A DNA stretch of 64,000 bases, taken from Caldilineaceae bacterium (GTDB lineage Bacteria; Chloroflexota; Anaerolineae; Caldilineales; Caldilineaceae). The stretch's first letter is position 1; each line of letters opens with the position of its first letter. Below the pieces are notes generated by a model that was not told the origin of the DNA, made no database searches, and saw only the letters and a list, made by a program, of their open reading frames with translations. The DNA lies in the NCBI GenBank assembly GCA_022824025.1, contig JAJEBF010000013.1, positions 1-64,000 on the forward strand, read 5' to 3'. Position numbers and translations under genes: made by a program. Shown here one piece after another: positions 37,170 through 47,864 of this stretch.

Positions 37170-38693
37170 ATGAAAGCTGTGATGGTCATGTTCGACACGC
37201 TGAACCGGCACATGTTGCCTCCCTACGGTTGCGATTGGACCCACGCGCCGAACTTCACGCGCCTGGCGGAGCGGACGGTCACGTTTGAAAACTGCTATGT
37301 GGGCAGTATGCCGTGCATGCCTGCCCGCCGGGAGTTGCACACCGGCCGCTATAATTTCCTGCACCGCAGCTGGGGGCCGCTTGAGCCCTTTGATGATTCG
37401 ATGCCTGAACTGCTGTCGCATCACGGCGTCTACACGCACCTGAGCACGGACCACCAACATTATTTCGAGGACGGCGGGGCAACCTACCACACGCGCTACG
37501 ACAGCTGGGAGTTCCATCGCGGTCAGGAGGGGGACCCCTGGATCGGGCAGGTGGGAGACCCCGACGTACCTGACAACATCAACCGCACGACGCCCTCCAC
37601 GGCCCGGCCCTCTCAGGTGGCCACCAAAAGGCGCGGCGGGGACACATCGCGCCAGGACTGGGTCAACCGGGCTGTTTTGGACAGCGAGGAAAAGCAACCG
37701 CAGGCAAAGACCTTTTCCGCCGGGCTGGACTTCATCCGCCGCAACAAGGATGAGGACAACTGGTTCTTGCAGGTGGAGACGTTCGATCCCCACGAGCCCT
37801 TCTTCACGCAGCAGAAGTACAAAGACCTCTATCCGCACGAATACAACGGCAAACTGTTTGATTGGCCGTCGTACAAGAAGGTAGAGGAGTCTCCGGAGGA
37901 GGTGCAGCACCTTCGTTACGAGTACGCAGCCCTTCTCAGCATGTGCGACGAATACCTCGGGAAAGTGCTGGACCTGATGGATGCGTACGAGATGTGGAAC
38001 GATACAATGCTAATCGTCTGTACGGACCACGGGTTTCTGCTGGGCGAGCACGACTGGTGGGCTAAGCTCGTTCCGCCTTTCTACAATGAGGTCGCGCACA
38101 CGCCGCTCTTTATCTGGGACCCCCGCAGTCAGGTGGCCGGGGCCCGCCGCGCCCAGCTGGCGCAGTTGATCGACCTGCCGGCGACGCTGCTGGAGTATTT
38201 CGGCGTCGACCGCCCCGCGGACATGCAGGGAATCCCGCTAGGGGAGGTCATCGCCGACGACGAACCGACTCGCGACGCTGTCCTGTACGGGGTGCACGGG
38301 GGGCACGTGAACATTACTGACGGCCGCTTTGTCTATATGCGCGGGCCTGTCGACCCGGCGCATAACAGACCGCTAAACGAGTACACACTGATGCCAACGC
38401 ATATGCGCGGGCTGTTTTCCGCTGACGAGCTGCAGGACATCCAGCTGGCCGAACCCTTTCCCTTTACGAAGGGATGCCGCACGATGAAGGTCGCTTCACG
38501 CCAGGTATTCGGCGCTGTCCCTCGCTATACGATGTTGTTTGATCTGGAGGCGGACCCGGGCCAGGATAGCCCGATAGACAACGTTGCCGAAGAAGCAAGA
38601 TTGTCGGCCCGCATGGCGGAGCTGATGCAGGCCAATGACGCTCCCCCCGAGCAGTTCGAACGGCTTGGGCTGGCTGTTCCTGTCACAGCTTAG
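37170..38693 (+). CDS. Sulfatase (type I, Cys-type)
   Basis: A 507-residue cytoplasmic-type sulfatase of the alkaline-phosphatase superfamily. The formylglycine site is Cys49 in PCMPARRELHTGR (C-x-P-x-R). Metal ligands are visible in the N-terminal MVMFDTLNR and in CTDHGFLLGEHDWW. There is no signal peptide. Type I sulfatases hydrolyse sulfate esters of carbohydrates once Cys is converted to formylglycine; no maturase is in the window. A strong terminator follows. Confidence 0.9.
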   Translation: MKAVMVMFDTLNRHMLPPYGCDWTHAPNFTRLAERTVTFENCYVGSMPCMPARRELHTGRYNFLHRSWGPLEPFDDSMPELLSHHGVYTHLSTDHQHYFEDGGATYHTRYDSWEFHRGQEGDPWIGQVGDPDVPDNINRTTPSTARPSQVATKRRGGDTSRQDWVNRAVLDSEEKQPQAKTFSAGLDFIRRNKDEDNWFLQVETFDPHEPFFTQQKYKDLYPHEYNGKLFDWPSYKKVEESPEEVQHLRYEYAALLSMCDEYLGKVLDLMDAYEMWNDTMLIVCTDHGFLLGEHDWWAKLVPPFYNEVAHTPLFIWDPRSQVAGARRAQLAQLIDLPATLLEYFGVDRPADMQGIPLGEVIADDEPTRDAVLYGVHGGHVNITDGRFVYMRGPVDPAHNRPLNEYTLMPTHMRGLFSADELQDIQLAEPFPFTKGCRTMKVASRQVFGAVPRYTMLFDLEADPGQDSPIDNVAEEARLSARMAELMQANDAPPEQFERLGLAVPVTA

Positions 38694-38739
38694 ACTGACG
38701 ATGGGCGGCGAGAGAATGTGTTGCCGCCGCAGTTCCTGG

Positions 38740-38797
38740 AGGCACGGGGCCAACAGCTCAAATATTGCTGGTCCCGTGCCTCTTTTTTCCTTTTTTT
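38740..38797 (+). terminator. Rho-independent terminator after the sulfatase
   Basis: AGGCACGGGGCCA (38740-38752) pairs with TGGTCCCGTGCCT (38769-38781), with one G-U, and runs straight into two long T tracts (38784-38788 and 38791-38797). The stretch 38798-39016 holds no gene. Confidence 0.88.
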
Positions 38798-39016
38798 GAG
38801 GCGTTCGGCCTCGAGCGGCCTCGAGTGTGCGTAGGGATTCCCCTTCGCGCTGCCTCACCTCGGTCAGCCCAAGGTTTTACACAGTAGAACGCGGTGGCCC
38901 TGGAGGTTTGCGTCTAACATCCCCCCGCGACCTCAATCCCAGCCATCATCCACCCAGCTGAAGGCCCTTAGATTGTACGCCGCCCAGGCAGACGGGAGCT
39001 TGTAGAGAGGCCTACA

Positions 39017-39054
39017 AACAAAAAGCGCCGCACACCATGGCGGTGTTTCGGCGC
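39017..39054 (-). terminator. Rho-independent terminator of rplS
   Basis: On the minus strand GCGCCG (39049-39054) and CGGCGC (39025-39030) close an inner ACACC/GGTGT stem and are followed by TTTTTGTTTG. It lies about 70 bp after the rplS stop. Confidence 0.8.
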
Positions 39055-39125
39055 CCCAGGTTGGAGACTGTCGAGCCTGCTATGCTATTGTAAGCCGCTC
39101 TCAGGAACAGTACGACAGACTGTTC

Positions 39126-39488
39126 CTACACCCTGATGAAGCGCTTTTCCTTCAGGCGGGCCGACTTGCCCTGACGGTCCCGCAGGTAGTACAGCTGCGC
39201 ACGTCGGACATTGGTTTTGCGCAGGACCTCGACCTTGTCCACGCTCGTGCTGTGCAAGGGAAAGGTCCGCTCAACGCCGACGCCGTGTGAACCGGTTCGG
39301 CGTACCGTGTAGCTCGCGCCCGCGCCCTTCCCGCCGCGCATCGCGATCACGACACCTTGAAATACCTGAATGCGTTCGTTGCGTCCTTCAGTGATGCGCT
39401 GGTGAACTCGCACTGTATCGCCCGGATCGATCTGGGCTACGTCCGCGGAAAGCTCCGGTTGCAGTGAAGCCATCAATGCGTTAGTCAT
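39126..39488 (-). CDS. rplS: 50S ribosomal protein L19
   Basis: A 120-residue ribosomal protein located at the 30S-50S interface. The L19 pattern is unmistakable: [40 protein letters not shown] and the C-terminal [20 protein letters not shown]. Length and charge are normal. It stands alone here, without the usual rpsP-rimM-trmD neighbours, and has its own terminator. A GGAGAAGG ribosome site precedes the start. Confidence 0.97.
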   Translation of the reverse strand: MTNALMASLQPELSADVAQIDPGDTVRVHQRITEGRNERIQVFQGVVIAMRGGKGAGASYTVRRTGSHGVGVERTFPLHSTSVDKVEVLRKTNVRRAQLYYLRDRQGKSARLKEKRFIRV

Positions 39489-39712
39489 TGTAAACCGCCT
39501 TCTCCGTTCTCTAATTTACCGTCTCTTTCGGCACGGCCCGTTTTCAGCTCCGGAGCCGGCTCAGTCTTCACCTGGCAGACGCCCGCTCCCGTTGCGCCGG
39601 CAAACAGCTCTAAAGAAAAGTAGAGCCGCCGGGGTTCGCTTTCCCCCTGAGACCACTATGACGCACAGCCTCGCAGTATACCAGCCAGAGCAGGCCCTCT
39701 CCAAATTTTCGC

Positions 39713-40750
39713 CTACAGTTCGGCGCGAACGATGTGAACCCCATCCACCATGTTCTTCAGCTTCTGCCGGGCGGCCCAGCGGGCTGTCTGGCTGAGACCG
39801 CAGTCGGGCGCGAAGGCCAGCCTGTCGGCGGGAGCGAATTCCAGGCAACGGCGCACAATTCCGGCCACGTGCTCAGGAGACTCGATGAAGTAGCTCTTCA
39901 CGTCGATGATACCGACCGCCACGTCCTTTCTGGCCGCAATCTCGCCAATTAAGGCCAGCTCCGCATACTCCCGGTTTGCCATCTCCACGTGGATCTCATC
40001 AACGGCCATCTCCAGGAAGGCGGGAAACATCGGCGCGTAGCGTCGATAGCCTACTGGATGCCCCTTATAGTTGCCGAAGCAGAGATGGGTCGAGAGCCTG
40101 CATCTGCCCGTGACAGGCTCTACCGTGCGGTTGAAAATGTCGACGAACCGGGCCGGATCTTCGCGATACGCATAGCAGCTCATCGAAGGCTCATCCACGG
40201 TGATCTCAGCGCATCCGGCCTCGACCAGGGCCTCCAGCTCCCTGCGCACGATTGGAAGCAGCGCCTCAGTCACGGCATAGCGATCCGGGTACTGCGCATT
40301 GGGCAGCAGGCGGCCGCTCAATGTATAGGGGCCGGGCACGCTGGCCTTCAAGGTGGGCGCATCGGGTGAATCCGGCGCCAGCCGCTGCAGGCGCTGGAAC
40401 TCCTCCACCGCGCCGAGCCCCTCCGGCGCGCAGAGCTCTCCGGTAATGGCGTGCTTTCCGCGCTGGTCATGCGCCGGGGGGCCCCACCGTCGCGGTGACT
40501 CCTGCTCCGGCTCGATGCCCTCCAGATATCCGTAAAAGGACAGGTTGAAGTCGAGCCGGGTCTGTTCGCCATCGGTGATGACATCGGTCCCGGATTCAAG
40601 CTGGTCGTGGATGGCGGCCACGACCGCGTCGTCCACCAATTCAGCGATGTCTTCACTGCCGAACTGGTCCAGGTGGGCGCTGGCAAACTCGAGCCACGCG
40701 GGAAACGGGTAGCTGCCTATGACGGTTGTGCGCAGAGGAATGGGTTGCAT
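39713..40750 (-). CDS. Core MetE-like cobalamin-independent methionine synthase family protein
   Basis: A 345-residue protein equal to the C-terminal catalytic barrel of MetE, without the N-terminal half. The zinc ligands are present: His222 and Cys224 (STHLCFGNY), Glu256 (HVEMANRE) and Cys317 (FAPDCGLSQ). The start IPLRTTVIGSYPFP is typical. Short, or core, MetE proteins exist in Dehalococcoides and archaea, where methyl donors other than methyltetrahydrofolate triglutamate are used. It could be a methionine synthase or another methyltransferase. It lies 77 bp after the SIS gene on the same strand. Confidence 0.85.
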   Translation of the reverse strand: MQPIPLRTTVIGSYPFPAWLEFASAHLDQFGSEDIAELVDDAVVAAIHDQLESGTDVITDGEQTRLDFNLSFYGYLEGIEPEQESPRRWGPPAHDQRGKHAITGELCAPEGLGAVEEFQRLQRLAPDSPDAPTLKASVPGPYTLSGRLLPNAQYPDRYAVTEALLPIVRRELEALVEAGCAEITVDEPSMSCYAYREDPARFVDIFNRTVEPVTGRCRLSTHLCFGNYKGHPVGYRRYAPMFPAFLEMAVDEIHVEMANREYAELALIGEIAARKDVAVGIIDVKSYFIESPEHVAGIVRRCLEFAPADRLAFAPDCGLSQTARWAARQKLKNMVDGVHIVRAEL

Positions 40751-40827
40751 AGTCTCTTCAGGTTACTCGGAGTTGACTCGGAATCATTCTGGTTCCGACA
40801 GCGCGGATGGGCTATTGGGCTCGCGAA

Positions 40828-41598
40828 TCAGCCGCCGTAGACCCGGCGAATGCGGCGCCGGTAGTCGTCGTAGGAGGCGTCAAACTTGGCTGCGGAGGCC
40901 TCTCCGGAGAAGACGCTGCTTGAAAGCACCAGGGGCGGCTTGCCGCGCCGGGTCAGGCCATCGGCCACCATGCACTTGATCGCGTTTACGACCGCAGCGG
41001 CGCCGACTGTCGAACCCGGCCCGACCGGGTCCTCGAGACCGTCTATCGAGACCATCGCGTCCCCTGCCGGGGTGCCGTTGTCGATGGTAACGTCGGCGAC
41101 ATCCGGGAGTTTCTTGCCGCTGCTGTGCTTGGGCGCGGATGCGTTGCAGTGGTCTGCCGAAACGACCGCGATGACCGGCAGGCCAAGCGCCTTCGCTTCC
41201 AGGCCCATTTCCACAATCACCTCATTGACGCCGCTGTTGGAAAAAATCATGAAGCTGTCCGGCGGCCGCAGAACGAAATTGCGCAAGATCTGCCGGGCGA
41301 ATCCCTCCACATGCTCAATGAACATCGCCTGCCGCTGGCCGTTGGCGCCGACGACCTGGTTGTGGAAGGTAAGCGACAACTCCACGATGGGATGAAAGCC
41401 GGGAAACGAACCGTGACGGGGATACATTTCCTCGATGAACATGCGGGAATGGCCTGTGCCAAACAGATGGACGAGCCCTTCTCCGGCAATCGTGTCGACG
41501 CAGATTTCCGCGGCGCGCTCAATGTTCTCGCTTTGCGTCGCGACGATTCTGTCCAAAATGGCCTGCGCTTCCGTCAGATAAGCGTCTGCTGGATTCAA
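40828..41598 (-). CDS. SIS-domain phosphosugar-binding protein (UPF0309-like)
   Basis: A 256-residue protein with one sugar isomerase domain. The phosphosugar-binding elements are seen in VHLFGTGHSRMFIEEMYPRHG and FMIFSNSGVNEVIVEMGLEA, and a conserved block runs SADHCNASAPKHSSGKKL. UPF0309-type SIS proteins bind phosphorylated amino sugars. It is encoded among a sulfatase and a UxaA-like dehydratase, consistent with use of sulfated or acidic sugars. The reaction is not known. Confidence 0.85.
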   Translation of the reverse strand: MNPADAYLTEAQAILDRIVATQSENIERAAEICVDTIAGEGLVHLFGTGHSRMFIEEMYPRHGSFPGFHPIVELSLTFHNQVVGANGQRQAMFIEHVEGFARQILRNFVLRPPDSFMIFSNSGVNEVIVEMGLEAKALGLPVIAVVSADHCNASAPKHSSGKKLPDVADVTIDNGTPAGDAMVSIDGLEDPVGPGSTVGAAAVVNAIKCMVADGLTRRGKPPLVLSSSVFSGEASAAKFDASYDDYRRRIRRVYGG

Positions 41599-41675
41599 CT
41601 CTGTCCTAAGCCTCCCTGTCCTGCTTCGTTACAGGCGACGACCACTTCGTCTTCCCGTGTTGACTTCCTTGCGTC

Positions 41676-43043
41676 TCACCAGTTAAACGGAACCGTCCCC
41701 GTCTTGTCCAGCGGATAGCCCCACTTCTCGATGTAGGTCTCGCCGGGCAGGAATTCATCGCCCCGCTCATCCAACTTTTCCTGCAGCGTCGCGTCCAGTT
41801 CGGCCTGCACGGCTTTGGAAGAGGGGCTGTCGACAAGATTTACCAGTTGAAAGGGATCGGCCGCATTGTCGTAGAGCAGCCATGGCCCGTTCAGATCGCG
41901 TACATACGTGTGGGTCTTTGTGCGCACGCCCCGGTACTCGCGGCCGCCGTCCTGGCGCAGGAACTGTCCAAAGGGATGGGGGCAGTAGATGAGCGCGGCG
42001 CCGCCCGAAGGGTCCTGGCCGCCCTGTATGGTTGCCGAAAAGTCGCGTCCCTCAACCGTTTCGGGAACGGGCAGACTGCAAAGCGACAGCAGAGTGGGCA
42101 GAATGTCGGGTGTATCCAGCAGCGCGTCGACCTCTCTTCCATTCTGGCCGAATCGTTCGGGCCAGCGGAGCAGGAATGGGACCCGAATCGACTCCTCCCA
42201 AGGGCGCTGCTTTTTTACTTCCCCTTGCGAACCGAGCATGTCACCGTGGTCCGAGGTGAAGACAAAGATCGTATTGTCGGCCAGTCCCTCTTCGTCCAGT
42301 GTTTGCATCAGGGCTCCGAGGCAATCATCCAGGGCCGTGCAGTGTGCATAGTATCCGGCTATCCATTCACGCGCTTCACCTTCCATCTCTGGCGTCACGT
42401 TTGGACGCAGTTCAATTGCGGCCGGATCATACATGGCGCGATAGGCCTCCGGCGCAGTTTCGTACGGCGCATGGGGCGGTCCCCACGAAAGGACGAGCAG
42501 GAAGGGTGATTCGGACGGCGCGCCGCCGGACGAGCCGCGTGCGCGCAGATACGCCTGCACGTCCCTGGTCTGTTCGATGGCGTCGTAACCGTCCCAGGTC
42601 AGGGCCTGGTCGGAATCGCCCGCGTAGTATTTCGAATTGTTGTAATCGTGCGTGCATTCCAGGGTCTTCCAGTAGTCGAAGCCCTGGCGGCTCTCAGGCG
42701 GAATGTAGCTGCTGCGCCCGCGGCCGTCCACATGCCATTTGCCCACGTAGGCTGTATCATACCCTGCCGCCTTGAACAGCTTGGCCATGGAAACGGCATC
42801 GTCTGCAAGGTGCACGTCATTGACGAAGACTCCGTGCGTCAACGCGTGCTTCCCCGTCAAGAGGCAGGCGCGCGCTGGGCAGCAGACAGAAATGCCGGCG
42901 ACGGCGTTGGTGAAATTAACGCTTTGCGCGGCCAGCTGATCGAGGTGGGGCGTCTGAACCTGTCGATTGCCGTTGTAGCCGGTATCCTGCGCCCGCCACT
43001 GATCGGCGAAGACATAGATGATGTTAGGGCGTTCTTGCGGCAT
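41676..43043 (-). CDS. Sulfatase (type I, Cys-type)
   Basis: A 455-residue sulfatase. It begins with the metal-binding RPNIIYVFADQWR, and the formylglycine Cys54 is in VCCPARACLLTGK. Further metal ligands are in FVFTSDHGDMLGSQG, and GKWHVDG is the conserved catalytic block. It is closer to choline-sulfatase/iduronate-2-sulfatase-like enzymes than the sulfatase at 37170. There is no signal peptide. The ATG at 43043 follows the UxaA stop by 31 bp and gives the family N-terminus. It probably acts with the neighbouring SIS and UxaA-like proteins on sulfated sugars. Confidence 0.9.
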   Translation of the reverse strand: MPQERPNIIYVFADQWRAQDTGYNGNRQVQTPHLDQLAAQSVNFTNAVAGISVCCPARACLLTGKHALTHGVFVNDVHLADDAVSMAKLFKAAGYDTAYVGKWHVDGRGRSSYIPPESRQGFDYWKTLECTHDYNNSKYYAGDSDQALTWDGYDAIEQTRDVQAYLRARGSSGGAPSESPFLLVLSWGPPHAPYETAPEAYRAMYDPAAIELRPNVTPEMEGEAREWIAGYYAHCTALDDCLGALMQTLDEEGLADNTIFVFTSDHGDMLGSQGEVKKQRPWEESIRVPFLLRWPERFGQNGREVDALLDTPDILPTLLSLCSLPVPETVEGRDFSATIQGGQDPSGGAALIYCPHPFGQFLRQDGGREYRGVRTKTHTYVRDLNGPWLLYDNAADPFQLVNLVDSPSSKAVQAELDATLQEKLDERGDEFLPGETYIEKWGYPLDKTGTVPFNW

Positions 43044-43074
43044 GTGCCGGTCTCTCCGGGTAGCTGTTTGCTTG

Positions 43075-45825
43075 TTACAGCGAGACGCCCAGTAGCCCGC
43101 GCGTAAACTGGAATTCAATGTTCCCAGCGCGCATCGCCTTGGGCTGGCGCTGCCCTCCAAGCGTCTCCGTCAGCAGGCTGGCCAGGGCCTGGGGCCAGGA
43201 TTCCGGTTCGCTGTCGAGAATGGCGTCCATATCCTCGGCGAATTGGTGGGCGAGGCTGCCTGCGGCGGTTACCTGGAGCACAGGCACCAGTGGATGACCT
43301 TCTACGGGGTGAATGCCGGCATACGCCAGTATCGCCTCAACGCCCACACCGCCAAGGCCGGTCAGCGTCTCCGCCCAGTGCTCGGTGGGGGTCTCCATCA
43401 CATGCAGCCCGCTCGCTTCCGCGGCATCCGCCAGCGACTGGCCATAGGCGAGCGTAGGCAAGTGGGGTCCTTCCCCGATGCACTCATCCAGGAAGGCGCG
43501 CGCCGAAAGAAGCGGGCTGTTCTCCGGCACGACGACGGCGCCTCCGCCGGCCGCGATCGCCGCGGCCAGGCGGCCGAACTGCCTGGAAACAGCGGCTGCT
43601 GGCTCGCCGGCGCTGACAAGCCCGATGCGGAGATTGGAAACGTTGGCTTGCGTCGGCTCGGGCGTCTCCGCCGCGGCCAGCCGCTCATCAAACCAGGAAT
43701 CTACCTTATCCAGGACTTTATCGATTCCGCCGTCCAGCTGGATGCTGGCCCACCCAAAGCGGTCCAGGTCCATTCCGTTCAGTTCCAGCTCGCGGCGGAA
43801 ATAGTCGTTGTGCGTCTTCTCACAGCCGTGTTCCAGGAGCAGAGTTTCGGCTGCATGGGGATGACGCAGATAGCCAAGAACGGTGCGGACATACAGATCA
43901 CCGGTATGCCCGCCGGAAAATCCGCACCCTTCAGTGTGGGCAAGCGCCACGTAGCGCCTCAGCTTCGGCCCAGCCTGCGCGCCGGACCCGTACCTGCTGT
44001 TCAATCGCGCGGCCGCGATCTGGCCGATTTGCCCGGAGCAGAGACTGGTGGGAAGGATCAGGCCAATGCGATCGGATGCCGGGCCGCTTGGGGTGGCAAA
44101 TGCGCTGTAGGCAATATCGAGAGCAGGAGCCGGCGCCGTACGCCGCAGCGGCAGTGCTCGTCCGCCAGGCTTGGGCCGGCTGCTGATCTTTTCGACCTGG
44201 CCCGGCCCAGTCTGGCGCCAGTCCCGCCACAGTTGCACCTGGGCATGGCCCGCTTTTTCCCCCACCGTTCTCTCGCCCGAAGCGGCGCGTACGGTCACGT
44301 CCAGCGTTTCAGCGCCAAGCTCGTCCATCGGCGTGCCATCCAGATAGCGTCCTGCATTGACATCCATGTCTCGGCTGAGCAGCTCATAGCGGCGGGTCGT
44401 GGTCACGATTTTGATGGTGGGTACAAAGGGGAAGTTGGTAATCGAACCGTTACCGGTGACGAAATAGATCATGTTGCAGCCGGAAGCCACCTGGCCGGCA
44501 ATGCTCTCCAGGTCGTTGCCCGGGCTGTCCATGAAGTAGTAGCCGGGCTCTTTCATCGGCCCGCTATAGGGAATGACGTGGTCGAGGCGCACGTCCGGAT
44601 GTCTCTTCATGGCCGCGCCGATCGATTTGAGGACGATGTTGTAGAGCCCTCGATACTTGTTGCCGCCGGAAGGGTTGCCCGCCGCGGAATGGCCGTGCCA
44701 GGCCACCCGTTCCTGGAAGCGTTCAATCGTATGGAGAAACTCGGCGGCAGTTCCGGCGTCGCGCACATTGAGCATCATGTATGGCTCGGCGCCGATCAGC
44801 TCGTCGGTTTCGGCGAGGTTGGCTGCCCCGCCGTAGCGAACCAGCTCTCTGGCCACCCACGAGGCAAGGGGATTGCCGGAAATGCCGGAAAAGGCGTCTG
44901 AACCGCCGCACTGAAGGGCCAGTTTCAGCTCGGAAAGAGGCTGGGCGGTTCGCGGGGTTGCGTTTACCTGCTCCAGCCAGCCCTCTACGATCGACTCTGC
45001 CTGCCCCAAACCGGCCTGGAAGCCCTCCTTCAGCGTCAGAAAGGCGTGAGGAACCGCCTTTATCGGGTAGTTGTTTTCTTCCAGGTAGGCGGCCAGCAAT
45101 TTGTTATTCACGGGCTCCAGACCGTAGTCCACGCAGAGCGCCGCGCCAACATTGGGGTGGGTGATGAAACCTGCCAGCGTCCGCAGCGTGGTCTCAGTGT
45201 TGTTTGGGTCGTCGTGGCCGCCCTCGGTATGGGCGACGGCGACGATGCCGTCGATGCCGGCATATTGATCGGCGACGCCAGCGAATCGAGATTCCAGCTG
45301 GCGGACGAATCCTCCTGTGCGCGACGACGTTCCCAGGAGAACAATCATATTGCGGGTCCCCACACCGCGGCCTCCGGGACGGGCATACCCTTCAAAGAAT
45401 CTGTCCAATTCATGGCGAGGGACCTGCCGGCCAGCCTGGAAACCGGTCGCGTCAAGCTCATAGGCTTCAACGTGATCGGCAAAATTGGGTTCGCTGGGAA
45501 GTTCAAAGTCGAGCGCGCGTACACCGAGGGCGTCGAGCATCTCTGTGTTGCGAATGTACTCGCCCGGAGCAATCTCCCGCGTCGCCAGGCCAAAGGGGAG
45601 CTCCCAGGAAAGTAACGGGCTTCCTGCCGCGATGGGGGCCACGGCGAACCGGTGACCTTCCATCACTGTATAGTCCAAAATGAGGACTGCGCCGCCGAGC
45701 GCGATCTGTGTGCCTGCCGGCAGCGTACGCGTGGCGATGGCCACGTTGTCGCCGGGAAGGGGCAGGCGGGCGACGTCATGGAAGGGCAAAGGAGAAGATG
45801 CGCGGGATTCTTGTGTGGGAGTCAT
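43075..45825 (-). CDS. Altronate/galactarate dehydratase-type (UxaA) protein with tandemly duplicated domain
   Basis: A 916-residue protein. A SAF domain (about 28-98) is followed by a UxaA domain with [56 protein letters not shown] and [12 protein letters not shown]. From about residue 590 a second, diverged UxaA-like copy runs to the end, with [20 protein letters not shown] and [10 protein letters not shown]. UxaA and GarD enzymes are about 500 residues and dehydrate hexonates with an iron site. The ATG at 45825 has AAAGGTG upstream. The second copy has lost the CGGSDAFSG block and may be structural. It is cotranscribed with the sulfatase and SIS genes. Confidence 0.85.
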   Translation of the reverse strand: MTPTQESRASSPLPFHDVARLPLPGDNVAIATRTLPAGTQIALGGAVLILDYTVMEGHRFAVAPIAAGSPLLSWELPFGLATREIAPGEYIRNTEMLDALGVRALDFELPSEPNFADHVEAYELDATGFQAGRQVPRHELDRFFEGYARPGGRGVGTRNMIVLLGTSSRTGGFVRQLESRFAGVADQYAGIDGIVAVAHTEGGHDDPNNTETTLRTLAGFITHPNVGAALCVDYGLEPVNNKLLAAYLEENNYPIKAVPHAFLTLKEGFQAGLGQAESIVEGWLEQVNATPRTAQPLSELKLALQCGGSDAFSGISGNPLASWVARELVRYGGAANLAETDELIGAEPYMMLNVRDAGTAAEFLHTIERFQERVAWHGHSAAGNPSGGNKYRGLYNIVLKSIGAAMKRHPDVRLDHVIPYSGPMKEPGYYFMDSPGNDLESIAGQVASGCNMIYFVTGNGSITNFPFVPTIKIVTTTRRYELLSRDMDVNAGRYLDGTPMDELGAETLDVTVRAASGERTVGEKAGHAQVQLWRDWRQTGPGQVEKISSRPKPGGRALPLRRTAPAPALDIAYSAFATPSGPASDRIGLILPTSLCSGQIGQIAAARLNSRYGSGAQAGPKLRRYVALAHTEGCGFSGGHTGDLYVRTVLGYLRHPHAAETLLLEHGCEKTHNDYFRRELELNGMDLDRFGWASIQLDGGIDKVLDKVDSWFDERLAAAETPEPTQANVSNLRIGLVSAGEPAAAVSRQFGRLAAAIAAGGGAVVVPENSPLLSARAFLDECIGEGPHLPTLAYGQSLADAAEASGLHVMETPTEHWAETLTGLGGVGVEAILAYAGIHPVEGHPLVPVLQVTAAGSLAHQFAEDMDAILDSEPESWPQALASLLTETLGGQRQPKAMRAGNIEFQFTRGLLGVSL

Positions 45826-45964
45826 TGGTTCACCTTTGCTGTGCGGAGACGGTTCTGCCAACCGGGATAGCCTAACACAGAAGCTGGAAATTCACAGGTT
45901 TGGGTCGTTATGCAGAGACTCCTTCGGCGCCGGAGTCGCATCGGACGGGCCTGGTTTTGCCTTG

Positions 45965-46627
45965 TCAGCGGTTACCTGTCATCTCGGCGTCCAGCTGCTC
46001 GTAGAAGCGTGTCATAAATTCGTGCCGCTGGGCTCCGATCCGCCGCGCCGTCGCTGTGTAGAGCGTGGACAGAACGTAGCGCAGCTTGTAGACATACTCG
46101 TGTACCGGCGTGTAATCGGGCCCGCTTGGCCGGGCTCCCGGCGGGGGCGCCTTATCCACGGGCTGGTTCCAGATCCGCGTGTTGTGGCTGCCGGAATGCG
46201 AGAAGGCGCGGGCGACTCCGATCGCGCCGATACTGTCCAGCTTGTCGGCGTCATAGAGACATTTTGCTTCCAGGGTCTGCGGCTGGATGGACTGGTCGCG
46301 GTAGCGGTGGGCCTCTATACAGTGGACGACGCTTGCGATGCGGGCGGCGTCCCAGCCCTCGGCGCGCAGATGCTCGGCGGCAAAACTGGCCGCGGCAAGG
46401 TGATGATCGATGCGGCCGCGTCCCGCGCCAGGCACATCGTGAAGCAGCGCGGCCGCGCGCACGACCGCGATGTCCGCGCCTTCGGCCTGCGCGAGGCGGA
46501 TGCCCATGTGGGTCACTCTCAAGACGTGGTCAAAGTCGTGGGCGGCGTCGCCGGCTGTGTAGAGCAGGCGCGCGGTCTCTTCGCGAGGCGTGTCGACTTG
46601 TCTGTCCTTGCTGTGCGCTTCGTCCAT
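45965..46627 (-). CDS. HD-domain phosphohydrolase
   Basis: A 220-residue HD-superfamily metal hydrolase. The metal ligands are visible in [26 protein letters not shown] and the later [14 protein letters not shown]. The short form resembles YedJ-like predicted hydrolases that act on nucleotides or phosphate esters. It starts 31 bp after the GT4 gene stop on the same strand. No substrate can be assigned. Confidence 0.88.
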   Translation of the reverse strand: MDEAHSKDRQVDTPREETARLLYTAGDAAHDFDHVLRVTHMGIRLAQAEGADIAVVRAAALLHDVPGAGRGRIDHHLAAASFAAEHLRAEGWDAARIASVVHCIEAHRYRDQSIQPQTLEAKCLYDADKLDSIGAIGVARAFSHSGSHNTRIWNQPVDKAPPPGARPSGPDYTPVHEYVYKLRYVLSTLYTATARRIGAQRHEFMTRFYEQLDAEMTGNR

Positions 46628-46658
46628 GGTTGGGGGGCAGTTGGCAGTTAACCGGCTG

Positions 46659-47864
46659 CTACCGGTTGGAATTGAGGTGATTTCGGGCGACGATCTCTTC
46701 CAGGGTCCCGAGCAATCGCGTGCGGAACGCCTCCTGGCTGAACTGCTCAGCCTGCGCGCGGCATCTGGCCGAGTCGTACGCCTGGGGATTGAAAGCCTTC
46801 AAGGTCTGCTTCAACATGTCCGGCGTCTGCCGGTCGAAAAACTCGCCTGTCTCGCTGGGAACGACGGTGTCCAGGGCGCCGCCCCCGCGAAAGGCGATGA
46901 CCGGGCGGCCTGCGCTCATCGCCTCAACCGGCGTGATTCCGAAGTCTTCCAGACCCGGAAAGAGGAACGCCTTGCAGCCCCGCATCAGTTCCAGGATCCG
47001 TTCGCCGGGTTGCCAGCCGAGAAAGGAGACATTTGGCCCCGCCACGTCTTCGAGCGCCTGTCTTGCCCGGCCGCTGCCGACGACGATGAGCCGTTCGTCC
47101 GGCAGCTCGCGGAAGGCCCGAACTGCCAGATCGATGCGTTTGTAGGGAATCAGGCGGCTCACGACCAGATAGTAATCCCCCACCGGCGCCGAGGGGTCCG
47201 GAGTGAAACGGCGCGTGTCGACCGGAGGATGGACGACGACACTTTCGCGATCGTAGATCGTTCGGATGCGCTCCTGGACAGCGGTGCTGATGGCGATGAA
47301 ATAGTCGACTCTCTGGGCAGCGGCATAGTCCCAACGGCGCAACAGCGCCAATAGCGGCTTCAGACCCAGGTCCAGCAGGCCGCCAATTCGTTCTCGCTCC
47401 CGATACTGCTCGTAGAGCCAGAGAAAGCGAGTGGGGGTCAGACAGTAACAGACATGCACGGCCCTTCGCTCGCCTCTGCGTGAACGGACCCCGTGGCAGA
47501 AGCCGCTCTTGTTGCTCAGAATCAGGTCGAACTCGCTCAGATCCGTGGATTGAAATGCGGCCGGGTAAAGGGCAAGATAGACCTGGTGGCGGTCCAGTAT
47601 GCCCGGAAGGCGCTGCATGAAAGTCGTGCGAATCGGCAAGGCCCGGTACAGATCCGGCATCTTGTCCGGTCCGTACATGCTGGTGAAGATCGGCGCCCCG
47701 GGAAACAGGTCAACAAACTCCTCCAGGACGTTTTCGGCGCCGCCCATCTGATTGAGCCAGTCATGCACCAGGGCCACGCGGAAGCTCTCTTGCCAGCCGC
47801 GGCCGCCTTGCGCAGAGGCTGAGCCGGCTCGCCCTTCAGCTTCCGTCTTCTTCTTGCCGTCCAC
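46659..47864 (-). CDS. GT4-family glycosyltransferase
   Basis: A 401-residue GT-B glycosyltransferase. The N-terminal domain has [20 protein letters not shown], the acceptor-side Gly-rich loop. The C-terminal domain has [30 protein letters not shown] and the E-x7-E nucleotide-sugar motif in [20 protein letters not shown]. Such enzymes add mannose or related sugars in exopolysaccharide or lipoglycan synthesis. Its 5-prime end overlaps the chorismate-mutase gene by 29 bp. Confidence 0.92.
   Translation of the reverse strand: MDGKKKTEAEGRAGSASAQGGRGWQESFRVALVHDWLNQMGGAENVLEEFVDLFPGAPIFTSMYGPDKMPDLYRALPIRTTFMQRLPGILDRHQVYLALYPAAFQSTDLSEFDLILSNKSGFCHGVRSRRGERRAVHVCYCLTPTRFLWLYEQYRERERIGGLLDLGLKPLLALLRRWDYAAAQRVDYFIAISTAVQERIRTIYDRESVVVHPPVDTRRFTPDPSAPVGDYYLVVSRLIPYKRIDLAVRAFRELPDERLIVVGSGRARQALEDVAGPNVSFLGWQPGERILELMRGCKAFLFPGLEDFGITPVEAMSAGRPVIAFRGGGALDTVVPSETGEFFDRQTPDMLKQTLKAFNPQAYDSARCRAQAEQFSQEAFRTRLLGTLEEIVARNHLNSNR

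Noticed and set aside
43243-44901. A 552-codon open frame on the plus strand, opposite the UxaA-like gene
   Set aside because: It is antisense to a gene with clear family motifs, its translation has no recognisable domain, and long antisense frames are common in high-GC genes.
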